A program made the translations under genes and the position numbers. From the NCBI GenBank assembly GCA_016716235.1, contig JADJWS010000001.1, positions 1,054,001-1,118,000 on the forward strand: a stretch of DNA of 64,000 nt, written 5' to 3'. Positions 51,344-59,761 of this stretch are shown here, piece by piece. The notes below the pieces were generated by a model. It searched no databases. It saw only the letters and a program-made list of their open reading frames with translations, and had not been told where the DNA came from. Source of the DNA: Candidatus Defluviilinea gracilis (GTDB lineage: Bacteria > Chloroflexota > Anaerolineae > Anaerolineales > Villigracilaceae). The stretch's first letter is position 1. Each line of letters starts with the position of its first letter.

Positions 51344-51706
51344 ATGGACGAAAAGATCACAATTATCGAGGGACCGCCGCCTATTTTCGAGGCGGTCAAC
51401 GACGGCTGGGCGTTGGGTTTGAACGAACGCGCCCAATTATCCGTCCCGGCGTTGACGCGCTTGCGCACGTTCAACGGACCCGCGCTGGTGGAACGTTGTT
51501 ATCGCGCGTGGAACGCAAAAGCCCCCATCCACTTGCATTATCGCAACGATTTCGGCGTGGAGCAAAGCGCGCCCATCTTTGCCGCGCGCAACGTGGAAAC
51601 CTCCGACGGGCATGTGCTATTGCTTTGGGTGCATCTCGACAGCGACAAGGTCGAATATGAGTTCGATCAAGGGGACGACGAGACCGACGAAGATAATCTT
51701 GAATAA
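51344..51706 (+). CDS. Conserved hypothetical acidic protein
   Basis: 120-residue soluble protein with no recognised domain: a mixed alpha/beta middle (LSVPALTRLRTFNGPALVERCYRAW in part) and a very acidic C-terminus (DQGDDETDEDNLE). The start ATG 51344 lies 9 nt after an extended -10 element (TGGTATAGT, 51326-51334), so it is probably leaderless. A terminator follows at 51714. A longer frame from 51266 would cross the promoter. Confidence 0.7.
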   Translation: MDEKITIIEGPPPIFEAVNDGWALGLNERAQLSVPALTRLRTFNGPALVERCYRAWNAKAPIHLHYRNDFGVEQSAPIFAARNVETSDGHVLLLWVHLDSDKVEYEFDQGDDETDEDNLE

Positions 51707-51713
51707 GCCAACC

Positions 51714-51738
51714 GGCCGGGCATGCGCCCGGCCTCTTT
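51714..51738 (+). terminator. Intrinsic terminator
   Basis: GGCCGGGC, loop ATGC, GCCCGGCC, then TCTTTAT. Confidence 0.82.
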
Positions 51739-51860
51739 ATTTCATTTGTAACCCTCCCGTTGAATTGACTGTTGCCTGAGTTCCGGGTTGACGGTACAAT
51801 CAGGGCAAACGCAATGATGGATCACTTTACAGGATGCGCGGCGCAACCATCGAAGTGAAA

Positions 51861-51898
51861 GCGGGCTTCCCGTCCGGGATGCCCGTTTATATTTTAAT
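51861..51898 (+). promoter_or_regulatory. Hairpin in the gdhA leader
   Basis: CGGGC...GCCCG with inner CCC/GGG pairs, then TTTATATTTTAATTTT, 19 nt before gdhA. Terminator-like; it could attenuate gdhA. No antiterminator was worked out. Confidence 0.45.
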
Positions 51899-51916
51899 TT
51901 TCAGGAGATGAAAGTT

Positions 51917-53215
51917 ATGGCTGGACAAATCAATGCTTTCCAGATCGCACAGGCGCAATTCGACCATGTAGCGGAACAGTTAAAACTCGACGCCGGCGTG
52001 CGCGAGGTCTTGCGTGTGCCTACGCGCGAGTTCACCTTCCGCATCCCGGTGCGGATGGACGACGGCTCGCTCAGCGTGTTCACCGGCTTCCGCGTGCAAC
52101 ACAGCGACGTGCGCGGACCCAGCAAGGGAGGCATCCGCTTTGCGGCAGACGAGACCCTCGACACCGTGCGCGCCCTCGCCATGTGGATGACGTGGAAATG
52201 CGCGGTGGTGGACATCCCTCTCAGCGGCGGAAAAGGCGGCATCGTCGTTGATCCTTCCAAACTTTCAGTCAACGAAAAAGAACATCTCTGCCGCGGCTGG
52301 GTACAGCAGATGATCAGAAATATCGGGCCGCGGCAAGACATCCCCGCGCCGGACGTGGGCACCAACGCCCAGATGATGGGCTGGATGATGGACGAGTATT
52401 CGAAATTATCCGGTGAATTTACGCCCGGCGCGTTCACCGGCAAACCGGTCGGGAGCGGCGGTTCGCAGGGACGCACCGAAGCGACCGGCTTTGGCGTGAT
52501 CTACAATATCCGCGAAGCGATGAAACGCCGCAATATCGATCCGAAGAATTCTGTGGCGGCGATCCAGGGCTTTGGCAATGTGGCGCAACATGCCGCCATG
52601 GGGTTCGTCGAAATCCTTGGCGGAAAAGTAGCCTGCGTTTCCTGCTGGGACCGCAACGATAAAAAATCATACACGTACAGCCACAAAGACGGCGTGGACG
52701 CAAAATTCCTGCTTTCGATCACCGATCAATACGGCACAGTGGATAAAGCAAAAGCAACCGAGGCGGGTTACGTGGCAGAAGACGGCGACGCGTGGCTCTC
52801 AAAAGAAGTGGATGTCCTCATCCCTGCCGCCATTGAAAATCAGATCAACGCCGAGACGGTGAAGAAAATTTCCAGCCGCTTGAAGATCATGGCAGAAGGG
52901 GCGAACGGTCCCACCACGCCCGAAGCGGATGAATTTTTCAAGGAAAAAGGCATCTTCCTCGTCCCCGACTTTTTGTGCAACGCGGGCGGCGTCACCACCT
53001 CTTACTTCGAAGGCGTGCAGAACGATATGAACTTCTACTGGTCGAAGCAAGAAGTGCTCGGGCGGCTGGACGAAAAGATCACCGATGCCTTCAACGCCGT
53101 GTATGAAATGTCGGAGAAAAAGAACGTCTACATGCGCGACGCGGCATACATGGTCGCCATCCAACGCGTGGTAGACGCGATGCAAATGCGCGGCTGGCTT
53201 CAAGGCGATTGGTAA
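51917..53215 (+). CDS. gdhA: Glutamate dehydrogenase (Glu/Leu/Phe/Val family)
   Basis: Oxidative deamination of glutamate to 2-oxoglutarate, or the reverse, 432 residues. Substrate pocket VQHSDVRGPSKGGIRF and the catalytic Lys region DIPLSGGKGGIVVDP, then PAPDVGTNAQMMGWMMDEY and the dinucleotide loop IQGFGNVAQHAA. C-terminal DFLCNAGGVTTSYFE. Start ATG 51917 with AGGAG 9 nt upstream is preferred to 51908. Near icd in the broad region; both meet at 2-oxoglutarate. Confidence 0.96.
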   Translation: MAGQINAFQIAQAQFDHVAEQLKLDAGVREVLRVPTREFTFRIPVRMDDGSLSVFTGFRVQHSDVRGPSKGGIRFAADETLDTVRALAMWMTWKCAVVDIPLSGGKGGIVVDPSKLSVNEKEHLCRGWVQQMIRNIGPRQDIPAPDVGTNAQMMGWMMDEYSKLSGEFTPGAFTGKPVGSGGSQGRTEATGFGVIYNIREAMKRRNIDPKNSVAAIQGFGNVAQHAAMGFVEILGGKVACVSCWDRNDKKSYTYSHKDGVDAKFLLSITDQYGTVDKAKATEAGYVAEDGDAWLSKEVDVLIPAAIENQINAETVKKISSRLKIMAEGANGPTTPEADEFFKEKGIFLVPDFLCNAGGVTTSYFEGVQNDMNFYWSKQEVLGRLDEKITDAFNAVYEMSEKKNVYMRDAAYMVAIQRVVDAMQMRGWLQGDW

Positions 53216-53230
53216 ACGACCGCGAACGAC

Positions 53231-53259
53231 AAGCCCTCGTCACTCAACGAGGGCTTTTT
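53231..53259 (+). terminator. Intrinsic terminator of gdhA
   Basis: AGCCCTCGT, loop, ACGAGGGCT, then TTTTTC. Confidence 0.88.
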
Positions 53260-53280
53260 CTTTTGGATGAAGAACCCGGT

Positions 53281-53739
53281 TCATTTCGACCCTTCGACAC
53301 GCTCAGGGCGGCGCGGGCAACCTGATTCACCCTCTCGACCTTTGTGTCCCTCCAGGCAGACCACCCCCTCCGCGCCGACTTGGGCATTGTGCGCAACCCC
53401 GGCAGGCAGGTCGAGCCGGTCGCCCGCATGCAACTCCAGTGATTGACCTAACTCCGGCAAACCGAATGTGATCGAACCGCGCAGGACGTAGATGACTTTG
53501 TCGTATGAGTGGGAATGTGCCGCGTAGGTATCGTGCGGTCCATTCGACCACGTGTAAGGATGCAAACCTTCATCCGCGCACAAACGCGTCAGTGTGGATT
53601 CGGTTGGGGCGGCTGAACCAGCCCAACGGGTGACATGAGGCGTGTTTATATCTTCTCCATCAACTCGATCCGATTCCCAAAGGGATCGAACACATGCGCG
53701 CGCTTGAATTCCTCCAGCGGAGGCTGTGACAAGTCCCAT
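53281..53739 (-). CDS. Cupin-domain protein
   Basis: A cupin core is encoded between about 53300 and 53610: LHPYTWSNGPHDTYAAHSHSYDKVIYVL in two blocks, with metal ligands His, His and Glu-like residues, then GSITFGLPELG and GDRLDLPAGVAHNA. The start is unclear: the first ATG in frame (53739) is inside the VOC gene, and no ATG lies between 53646 and the core, so a rare start or coupled overlap is needed. The last residues (PERVEGSK) come from the CCTTCGACACGCTCAGGG repeat at 53288. Confidence 0.75.
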   Translation of the reverse strand: MGLVTASAGGIQARACVRSLWESDRVDGEDINTPHVTRWAGSAAPTESTLTRLCADEGLHPYTWSNGPHDTYAAHSHSYDKVIYVLRGSITFGLPELGQSLELHAGDRLDLPAGVAHNAQVGAEGVVCLEGHKGREGESGCPRRPERVEGSK

Positions 53740-54053
53740 TCGTAGCCCGCCACTTGGATCTTTTCAATGAGCGTATCAAGATCATCCACGAGGAGTGCGG
53801 GGTGCGCCTTGCGCGCCGGGCGGAAATCGGTTTCGATGCCGAGATGGATTTGAACAACAGGTTGATCCGACAGCAGTTCAACTGCTGTCGGATCGGGAGG
53901 AACATTTTGAAGCCAGATACCCCCGCGTTTGGCGAGCTCAGCAGGTTTGGGAATTTCGGTTAGCCCAAGAATGTGAACATAAAATGCCCGCGCTGAATCT
54001 TCTTGATCCGCGGGCATGGCTAATTGAACGTGGTGGATGGAGAGGATGGTCAT
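53646..54053 (-). CDS. VOC/glyoxalase-family protein
   Basis: 135 residues, two beta-alpha-beta-beta-beta units. N-terminal ILSIHHVQLAMPADQEDSARAFY in part, with the first metal ligand (His7), HLGIETDF in the middle with a second His, and the C-terminal AHVFDPFGNRIELME with Glu as third ligand. Substrate unknown. It overlaps or adjoins the cupin gene on the same strand. Confidence 0.9.
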   Translation of the reverse strand: MTILSIHHVQLAMPADQEDSARAFYVHILGLTEIPKPAELAKRGGIWLQNVPPDPTAVELLSDQPVVQIHLGIETDFRPARKAHPALLVDDLDTLIEKIQVAGYEWDLSQPPLEEFKRAHVFDPFGNRIELMEKI

Positions 54054-54080
54054 GATTTGTAAGACAAGATTAATCCTGTC

Positions 54081-54557
54081 CTACGGCTCAACCGGATACC
54101 CCGCATTGATCCACGCTTCCAACCCGCCGAGCAATGCTTCGACTTGTGTGTATCCATTGTGCAACATGAGGAACGCCGCACGGGCGCTCGTATGCTCGTT
54201 CGGTCAGGTGCAGTAGGTGATGATCCATTGGTCTTTGTCGAGGTTGACGCTATTAATGTCAATTTCAAATCGATCCAACGGAATGGACAACGCGCCTACT
54301 ACATGCTTCTCGCTGTATGCTTCCGTGCCTCGCACATCCACGATGATCGCCGCGCCGGCGACATAAGCCGTGTACGCTTCTTCCAACGAAATGCGCGGAA
54401 CATCCGCTTCGGTGGCAGGCAGGTTGGAAGGCGTGGATGGATTCCCCGGCTCGAGGATAATGACCGGTGTCGGCTGGGCGGTTGGGGATAACGCGTTGCA
54501 TGCAAGTGTTGCGAGGATGAGAATTGAAATGGCGAGGAAGATTCTTGTTTTGGGCAT
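54081..54557 (-). CDS. Rhodanese-like lipoprotein with in-frame TGA (candidate selenoprotein)
   Basis: Read through TGA at 54206-54204, the frame codes for 158 residues. It has a signal peptide with lipobox (ILILATLAC), a Pro/Thr linker and a rhodanese domain (DVRGTEAYSEKHVVGALSIPL). The active-site loop reads ITYCT-(TGA)-PNEHTSARAAF, followed by YTQVEALLGGLEAWINAGYPVEP and a TAG. Relatives, as I remember them, carry YCxC-P at this place, so TGA takes the place of Cys. A 37-nt hairpin can form 5 nt after the TGA. Alternatives: nonsense mutation or error. Start ATG 54557 with GGAGG upstream. Confidence 0.65.
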
Positions 54558-54651
54558 GGGTCCTCCAGGGACGTACACACGGAAACACGTACACAGGTAA
54601 AACAGGTAGACACGTGTGTACTTGTTTACGTGTCTACCTGTTTACCTTATC

Positions 54652-56454
54652 TCACAACTCACAAAACCGATCGATTTGCTTCCCGATGATGGCGAGACTG
54701 TCCTGCCAGAATTTTTTCTGCGTGATGTCGATGCCGAAACGCTTGGCGAGTTTCGCCGCAGACGCTTCGCCGGTGGAGGCGAGCAGGTTCATGTAATCGG
54801 GGACAAAGTCTGCGCCGCGTTTTCGGTAGATGGCATATAAGCCTGTGGCAAACAGCAGACCGAACGCATAGGGGAAGTTGTAGAACGAGAAGTTTGGCGA
54901 ATAGTAATGCGGCTTCCACGTCCACATGAATTTTTGCAAATAGCGTTCATCGAGTCCGTCGCCATAGGTCGCTTTTTGGGCGCGCTCCATGATCTCGCAG
55001 AAATCGTCGGCAGAGAGTTCGGATTTTTCGCGGCGTTCCATCACTTCCTTTTCAAAGAGGAAGCGCGAGTAAATATCCACGATCACTTGCCCCGCATTTT
55101 CAATTTGCGATTCAAGCACAGCCAGAATCTCTTGCGGGTCTTTTGAAGTGGACAATACGGCTTCGGTGACGATGGTCTCGCACATGATGGAAGCGGTCTC
55201 TGCGAGAGTCATAGGCGTGTTCTGTTGCAGTTCGGTCTTGCCTGCTTTGTATGCGCAATAATTATGGAAGGCGTGACCCAACTCGTGCGCCAGCGTGCTG
55301 ACCTGATTGAACGAACCGTCGAAATTGGCAAGGACGCGGCTTTCCTTCACCGCCGGGACTCCCATGCAGAACGCGCCGCCGCGTTTTCCATCGCGTTGCT
55401 CGGCGTCGATCCAATTGTTCTTGAACGCAGTCGCAGTCATAACATGAAGATCGGATGAAAATTCGCCGAAATGTTTGAGGATGAAATCGCGCGCTTCATA
55501 GTACGAATAGACTTTGTCCGTTTTACCGAGCGGGGCGAAGATATCCCACCACGCCAGTTTTTCTTTGCCCAGTTTCTTCGCCTTGTGTTTGAAATACTTG
55601 CGGAACATCGGGAACGAATCTTTCATCGCGCCCATCATCGCGTCGAGGGTCTTGCGATCCATGCGCGCGAAATCAATCGCGGCGTGGAGCGCGTCTTTGC
55701 GTCCGCGTCTTTTCCACAGGATGTTCGATTCGCCTTTGACCCCGTTGAGGGTCGCGGCTAGCGTCTCTTTGACTCCCTCCCACGCCTGATTCTCCGCATC
55801 GTACGCGCGGTGACGAGTCGCTTCATCGGGATGCGAGCGGAGGTTGATCAGCGCGGGCATGGGTAACTTTTGAAGTTTGCCGTCCAGCTCGAAGTCCACA
55901 GAAAGTTGCGAGGTGACCGTCCCCTGCAGTTTGCCGAAGGCGTTGCCTCCGCTGAGCGACATTTCCGCGGCGAGCATTTCCTCCGCTTCGCTCATCAGAT
56001 ATTTTGCCTGGTCGCGCGTCTCTTTGAGTCCGAACGCGTGCGCCTTCGCCGAGGGATTCGTGGCGACGGCTTCATCCAGTTTTTTACCGAGCGTTCCAAC
56101 CCACGCGCTGAATTGCGTGCCGAGGTTGCGCTGGCGCACCTGCACTTGCTCGAGTTCGGAGAGCAGGCGGTTGGCGGTTTTATTCCGCGAGTCGGTGGTG
56201 ACGAAGGCTTCGATGTACGCGCCGAGCGTCCCGCCGAGTTCGTAGATGGCGTTGAACTGATCCACCGCCTTGCCGAGCAGGGCGCCGAGCTCCTTCGATT
56301 TTGTTTTTGCGCTGGCTTTGGTCAATTTGCTCTTGTAGAATTTCTCGAACTTATCCAGAAGCGCTGAGTATTCCTTCACGGCGTTCTTGAACTCTTTCGA
56401 TTCGAGCGAGGGATAGACATTGGTCATATCCCAGCGAGGGGCAGAGATGGTCAT
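54652..56454 (-). CDS. pepF: Oligoendopeptidase F-type metallopeptidase (family M3)
   Basis: Cytoplasmic zinc peptidase, 600 residues, degrading short peptides. The zinc motif is HELGHAFH near residue 385, with the third ligand Glu in ETASIMCETIV. N-terminal APRWDMTNVYPSLES is typical for the PepF group. Start ATG 56454 with AGGAGA upstream; the longer frame reaches 56532 but runs into the promoter region shared with divergent dnaN. Confidence 0.95.
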   Translation of the reverse strand: MTISAPRWDMTNVYPSLESKEFKNAVKEYSALLDKFEKFYKSKLTKASAKTKSKELGALLGKAVDQFNAIYELGGTLGAYIEAFVTTDSRNKTANRLLSELEQVQVRQRNLGTQFSAWVGTLGKKLDEAVATNPSAKAHAFGLKETRDQAKYLMSEAEEMLAAEMSLSGGNAFGKLQGTVTSQLSVDFELDGKLQKLPMPALINLRSHPDEATRHRAYDAENQAWEGVKETLAATLNGVKGESNILWKRRGRKDALHAAIDFARMDRKTLDAMMGAMKDSFPMFRKYFKHKAKKLGKEKLAWWDIFAPLGKTDKVYSYYEARDFILKHFGEFSSDLHVMTATAFKNNWIDAEQRDGKRGGAFCMGVPAVKESRVLANFDGSFNQVSTLAHELGHAFHNYCAYKAGKTELQQNTPMTLAETASIMCETIVTEAVLSTSKDPQEILAVLESQIENAGQVIVDIYSRFLFEKEVMERREKSELSADDFCEIMERAQKATYGDGLDERYLQKFMWTWKPHYYSPNFSFYNFPYAFGLLFATGLYAIYRKRGADFVPDYMNLLASTGEASAAKLAKRFGIDITQKKFWQDSLAIIGKQIDRFCEL

Positions 56455-56553
56455 GGAAACTCTCCTTGAGATGGTGAATATGCCAAGTATACTCTGTTGT
56501 ATAAAGAGCGTTATGAAGTAAAATAAGCGCACTCAACAACGAGGAGCCGTGCC

Positions 56554-57687
56554 ATGAAAGTAACCATCCTTCAAGAAAACCTTGCGCGTGGATTAAGTAT
56601 CGTATCGAAAGCGGTTTCGCCGCGCAGTACCTTGCCTGTGCTTGCGAATGTGTTGATCGCGTCGGATGAGGGACGCTTGCGACTCTCCGCCACAAATTTG
56701 GAGATGGGCATCACTTGTTGGATTCCCGCGCGCATCGAAGAAGAAGGCTCGACCACTGTGCCAGCGCGCACGTTCTCTGATCTGGTGAGCACCTTGCCGA
56801 GCGACCAGGTGATGTTGAAACTCGATGCGCAAACGCAAACGCTCAATGTGCGCGGCGGAACATCCACGAACGATATCAAGTGCATCGACGCGCAAGAGTT
56901 CCCGCCGTTGCCCACGCCCGATCTCGAAGGCGCGGTGCAGATCAACGGCGGCGATTTCCGCGAGATGATCCATCAGGTGGTCTTCGCGGCGTCCTCCGAT
57001 GAAGCGCGTCCTGTCTTGATGGGTGTTTTGATGCAAGTGGATAAAGACAAGCTGACGATGGCGGCGGCAGATGGATTCCGACTCTCCGTCCGCAAAGCGG
57101 TTCTTTCCGCCCCCGCGCCTGCTTCAGTTTCCGCCATCGTCCCCGCCCAAGCCTTGAAGGAGTTGGCGCGCGTCGCATCCGATGGTGAAGAGCCGATCTA
57201 CATGGTGTTACCCAAAGGACGCGGACAGGTCGTCTTCCGCGTGAAAGATGTGGAAGTGGTCTCGCAATTAATTGACGGCACATTCCCCGATTTTCAACAG
57301 ATCATCCCGCGTTCGTATAAATCGCGCACGTTGGTTTCAACTTCATCGTTGTTGAAAGCCTGCAAACAAGCGGAAATTTTCGCGCGCGAAGGTTCGAACG
57401 TGGCGCGTTTCAATATTAAGTCCGCGCAAAGCGACATGCAACCCAGCGAAGTGGAAATTTCCGCCACCTCTGAGGAAACTGGCAAAAACGAAACCATCGT
57501 CGAAGCGACTGTTGATGGCGGCGGATTGCTCATTGCATTCAACGTGAAATTTTTACGAGAAGCCTTGGAAGTCATCCGCACCCCCAACGTCGCGCTGGAA
57601 ACATCTGCGCCGAACGCGCCAGGCGTGGTCAAGCCTGTGGGCGATGACCAGTTCCTGCATGTGATCATGCCGATGCATTTGGGTTAG
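56554..57687 (+). CDS. dnaN: DNA polymerase III sliding clamp (beta subunit)
   Basis: Ring-shaped processivity factor, 377 residues, three clamp domains. N-terminal MKVTILQENLARGLSIVSKAV, central NLEMGITCWIPARIEEEGSTT in part and VFAASSDEARPVLMGVLM; the C-terminal tail is HVIMPMHLG (usual VMPMRL type). dnaA, recF and gyrB are not nearby and no DnaA-box cluster was seen upstream, so this is not an obvious origin. Divergent from pepF. Confidence 0.96.
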   Translation: MKVTILQENLARGLSIVSKAVSPRSTLPVLANVLIASDEGRLRLSATNLEMGITCWIPARIEEEGSTTVPARTFSDLVSTLPSDQVMLKLDAQTQTLNVRGGTSTNDIKCIDAQEFPPLPTPDLEGAVQINGGDFREMIHQVVFAASSDEARPVLMGVLMQVDKDKLTMAAADGFRLSVRKAVLSAPAPASVSAIVPAQALKELARVASDGEEPIYMVLPKGRGQVVFRVKDVEVVSQLIDGTFPDFQQIIPRSYKSRTLVSTSSLLKACKQAEIFAREGSNVARFNIKSAQSDMQPSEVEISATSEETGKNETIVEATVDGGGLLIAFNVKFLREALEVIRTPNVALETSAPNAPGVVKPVGDDQFLHVIMPMHLG

Positions 57688-57725
57688 TCAGATAGTTGGC
57701 TAGTTTGATAGTCTGGTAGTCAAAC

Positions 57726-57763
57726 AAAAAAAGCGCTTCGTCGAGTAACGAAGCGCTTTTTTT
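57726..57763. terminator. Terminator between convergent dnaN and the FKBP gene
   Basis: AAGCGCTTCGT, loop, ACGAAGCGCTT with long A and T runs on both sides. Works in both directions. Confidence 0.9.
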
Positions 57764-57811
57764 ATCGAATTTGAGTAAGTTTCTATCGCCGATCGGCAAG
57801 GTCTTGACGAT

Positions 57812-58147
57812 CTACTTCACATCCACCAACTCAACATCGAACACCAGAGTCGCATTCGGCGGGATGACTCCGCCCGCGCCGCGCTCGCCGTAGGCAAGAT
57901 CGGGCGGGATGATGAGTTGCGCCTTGCCGCCGACCTTCATCAGCGCGATGCCTTCGTCCCAGCCTTTGATGACACGTCCCTGCCCAAGCGGGAAGGTGAT
58001 CGGCTCGCCGCGCGAAACGGAACTGTCGAACACGCCTCCATCCTGAAACTTGCCCGTGTAATGCACGCTGACCGTTTTCCCTGCCTCGGCTTGCGCGCCC
58101 GCGCCTGCTTGCACTTCGATGTATTCCAATCCGTTTGATGTTTTCAT
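57812..58147 (-). CDS. FKBP-type peptidyl-prolyl isomerase
   Basis: 111-residue single-domain cytoplasmic FKBP. Landmarks: VSVHYTGKFQDGGVFDSSVSRGEPI in part, FPLGQGRVIKGWDEGIALMKVG in part, LIIPPDLAYGERGAGGVIPPNATLVFDVEL in part. All aromatic pocket residues (Y, F, D, W, Y, F) appear to be kept, so it is probably active. Confidence 0.95.
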   Translation of the reverse strand: MKTSNGLEYIEVQAGAGAQAEAGKTVSVHYTGKFQDGGVFDSSVSRGEPITFPLGQGRVIKGWDEGIALMKVGGKAQLIIPPDLAYGERGAGGVIPPNATLVFDVELVDVK

Positions 58148-58270
58148 GAGTTCTCCAATTCAAGAATCTTTTCAGCAATTGTAACTGTTGTTTTACAAAA
58201 TTGACATTTGTTTTCAGTTTGCGCGTGAGGGTGTACAATAAGCCCCGTTCAATATTTCTTGGAGGCATCT

Positions 58271-58633
58271 ATGGGATTGAATCGAAACGTCAGTCTTTCG
58301 GCGGGGCTGGGATACAAGGGAGGCGCTCCGTACCTGACCTACATCCTGCATCGCATCGGGGGAAGCGCGTTGTTCATCTTCTTCACGGTTTACATTCTTT
58401 CATTGCTGGGATTGGACTCCATGCAGGCGCTGATGGGCAACTGGATCTTCCAAACGGTCTTTCTGACCTTCGGGCTGTTCCACGCCATCAACGGACTCCG
58501 CATCACCATCCTTGACCTCTCGCCCAAACTCATCGAGCATTACCGCGCCGCCATCAACATCGAATGGGTGGCGTATATTATCGTGGCGGGATTCGCATTA
58601 TTCGTTGTGTTCCGCAACGCGTTCGGAGGCTAG
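58271..58633 (+). CDS. sdhC: Succinate dehydrogenase cytochrome b subunit
   Basis: 120 residues, three membrane helices. YILHRIGGSALFIFFTVYI at the start carries the usual SdhC pattern (HRxSG-like: HRIGG) and GLFHAINGLRITILDL holds the heme-ligand His. Start ATG 58271 with GGAGG upstream. First gene of the complex II operon; sdhD follows after 2 nt. Confidence 0.9.
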   Translation: MGLNRNVSLSAGLGYKGGAPYLTYILHRIGGSALFIFFTVYILSLLGLDSMQALMGNWIFQTVFLTFGLFHAINGLRITILDLSPKLIEHYRAAINIEWVAYIIVAGFALFVVFRNAFGG

Positions 58634-58635
58634 AC

Positions 58636-59046
58636 ATGGCGGCAAGAACCCTTCCCCTCAACAAGCGCGGCTTCAACTTCGAGACCTTCATGTGGGCGTT
58701 CACGCGCTTCACGGTGATCGCCATGTACGGCTTGATCCTCGCGGGCATCCTCGGCGGCTTGATCGTCAGCGCGCAGACAGGCGCGAACCTCGGCGATGTG
58801 TTCTACTGGGCGTTCTTCCCCAACCTGGCGGGGAATCCAATCGGCGTGATCTGGATGACCATCCTCGCCAAGTTGATGGTCATCGCGTTTGTTTTGGTCG
58901 CCTGCGGGCACGGCGTTCACGGCGTGTTGGAAATTTGGGATGATTACGTCACAAGCGAAGGCGCGCGTCGCTGGGCGCGGAATATTGTTATCACGTATGC
59001 GGTCGTGGCAAGCATTGTTGCAGTTTATGTTATTTTGACGGCGTAG
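58636..59046 (+). CDS. sdhD: Succinate dehydrogenase membrane anchor subunit
   Basis: 136 residues, three to four membrane helices. VACGHGVHGVLEIWDDYV holds the likely heme and quinone-site residues (His-x-x-His and the late Asp-Tyr). N-terminal FNFETFMWAFTRFTVIAMYG. It pairs with SdhC. The sdhA gene starts 716 nt later, after an inserted GxxExxY gene. Confidence 0.85.
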   Translation: MAARTLPLNKRGFNFETFMWAFTRFTVIAMYGLILAGILGGLIVSAQTGANLGDVFYWAFFPNLAGNPIGVIWMTILAKLMVIAFVLVACGHGVHGVLEIWDDYVTSEGARRWARNIVITYAVVASIVAVYVILTA

Positions 59047-59052
59047 TTTTTT

Positions 59053-59134
59053 AAACACGAAGGGCACAAAGAGCACGAAGGTTGGTCGTTGGTGGAACGA
59101 GAGGAATTGACTTGGAGTTTGTTTGAGGATGAGT
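59053..59134 (+). repeat. Direct repeat upstream of the GxxExxY gene
   Basis: AAACACGAAGGGCACAAAG... then GGTTGGTCGTTGGTGGAACGAG and TTGGAGTTTGTTTGAGGA. It is repeated, slightly shorter, at 59574-59640 on the other side of the gene. Confidence 0.8.
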
Positions 59135-59155
59135 TAGTCAGAAGGAACCGCATTC

Positions 59156-59566
59156 ATGCCAAATCCGCCGAAGAAAATTTATCTGCCTGTTCCAGCAGAG
59201 ACGGAGAGAATCGGAAAGTTGGTTCTCGATGCGGCATATAAAGTTCATACGATTTTAGGACCTGGTTTGCTTGAGTCGGTTTACCAAACAGCCACAAAAC
59301 ATGTGCTGACGACAAGCGGAGCGCTTGCCGAGACGGAAGTAAAACTTCCGATCATGTTTGAAGGCGTGGAACTCGAATCGGCATTGAAGATTGACCTGCT
59401 CGTTGAAAAATGTGTGATCGCAGAGTTGAAGTCGGTTGAGAAAATGCATCCAGTGTTTGAAGCGCAGTTGATAACCTACCTTCGTTTGAGTAAAGTGCGG
59501 CTCGGTTTTCTCATCAACTTCAATGTGCCTCATCTCAAAGACGGTATCAAACGAATCGTGGTGTAA
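59156..59566 (+). CDS. GxxExxY protein
   Basis: 136 residues with the family signature: AAYKVHTILGPGLLESVYQ (GPGLLESVY gives G-x-x-E-x-x-Y), then a PD-(D/E)XK-like strand set DLLVEKCVIAELKSVEK and LRLSKVRLGFLINFNV. The family was first noted in ribosomal-RNA intervening sequences and in dispersed repeats; function unknown. Here it interrupts the sdh operon between sdhD and sdhA and is flanked by direct repeats. Confidence 0.9.
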   Translation: MPNPPKKIYLPVPAETERIGKLVLDAAYKVHTILGPGLLESVYQTATKHVLTTSGALAETEVKLPIMFEGVELESALKIDLLVEKCVIAELKSVEKMHPVFEAQLITYLRLSKVRLGFLINFNVPHLKDGIKRIVV

Positions 59567-59573
59567 AGAAATT

Positions 59574-59640
59574 AAACACGAAGGTTGGTTAGTTGGTAGA
59601 GCGAGATGAATTGGTTTGGAGTTTGTTTGAGGACGAGCGA
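59574..59640 (+). repeat. Direct repeat downstream of the GxxExxY gene
   Basis: AAACACGAAGGTTGGTTAGTTGGTAGAGCGAG then TTTGGAGTTTGTTTGAGGACGAG, matching 59053-59134. A third CACGAAGG-type stretch (59714-59752) precedes sdhA. Confidence 0.8.
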
Positions 59641-59761
59641 GTTTGAAGTAAAAGAAAAATAACAAAATCTTTCAATCACTAAAGGCATCAAGGTCACCAA
59701 ACCCATCAGCCTTAAATCCTTAGTGCCCTTCGTGTCCTTTGTGGTAAAAAATGGAGTATTC

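Noticed and set aside
56460..56553. Replication origin next to dnaN
   Set aside because: No TTATCCACA-type DnaA boxes or AT-rich unwinding region were seen, and dnaA is not in the window.
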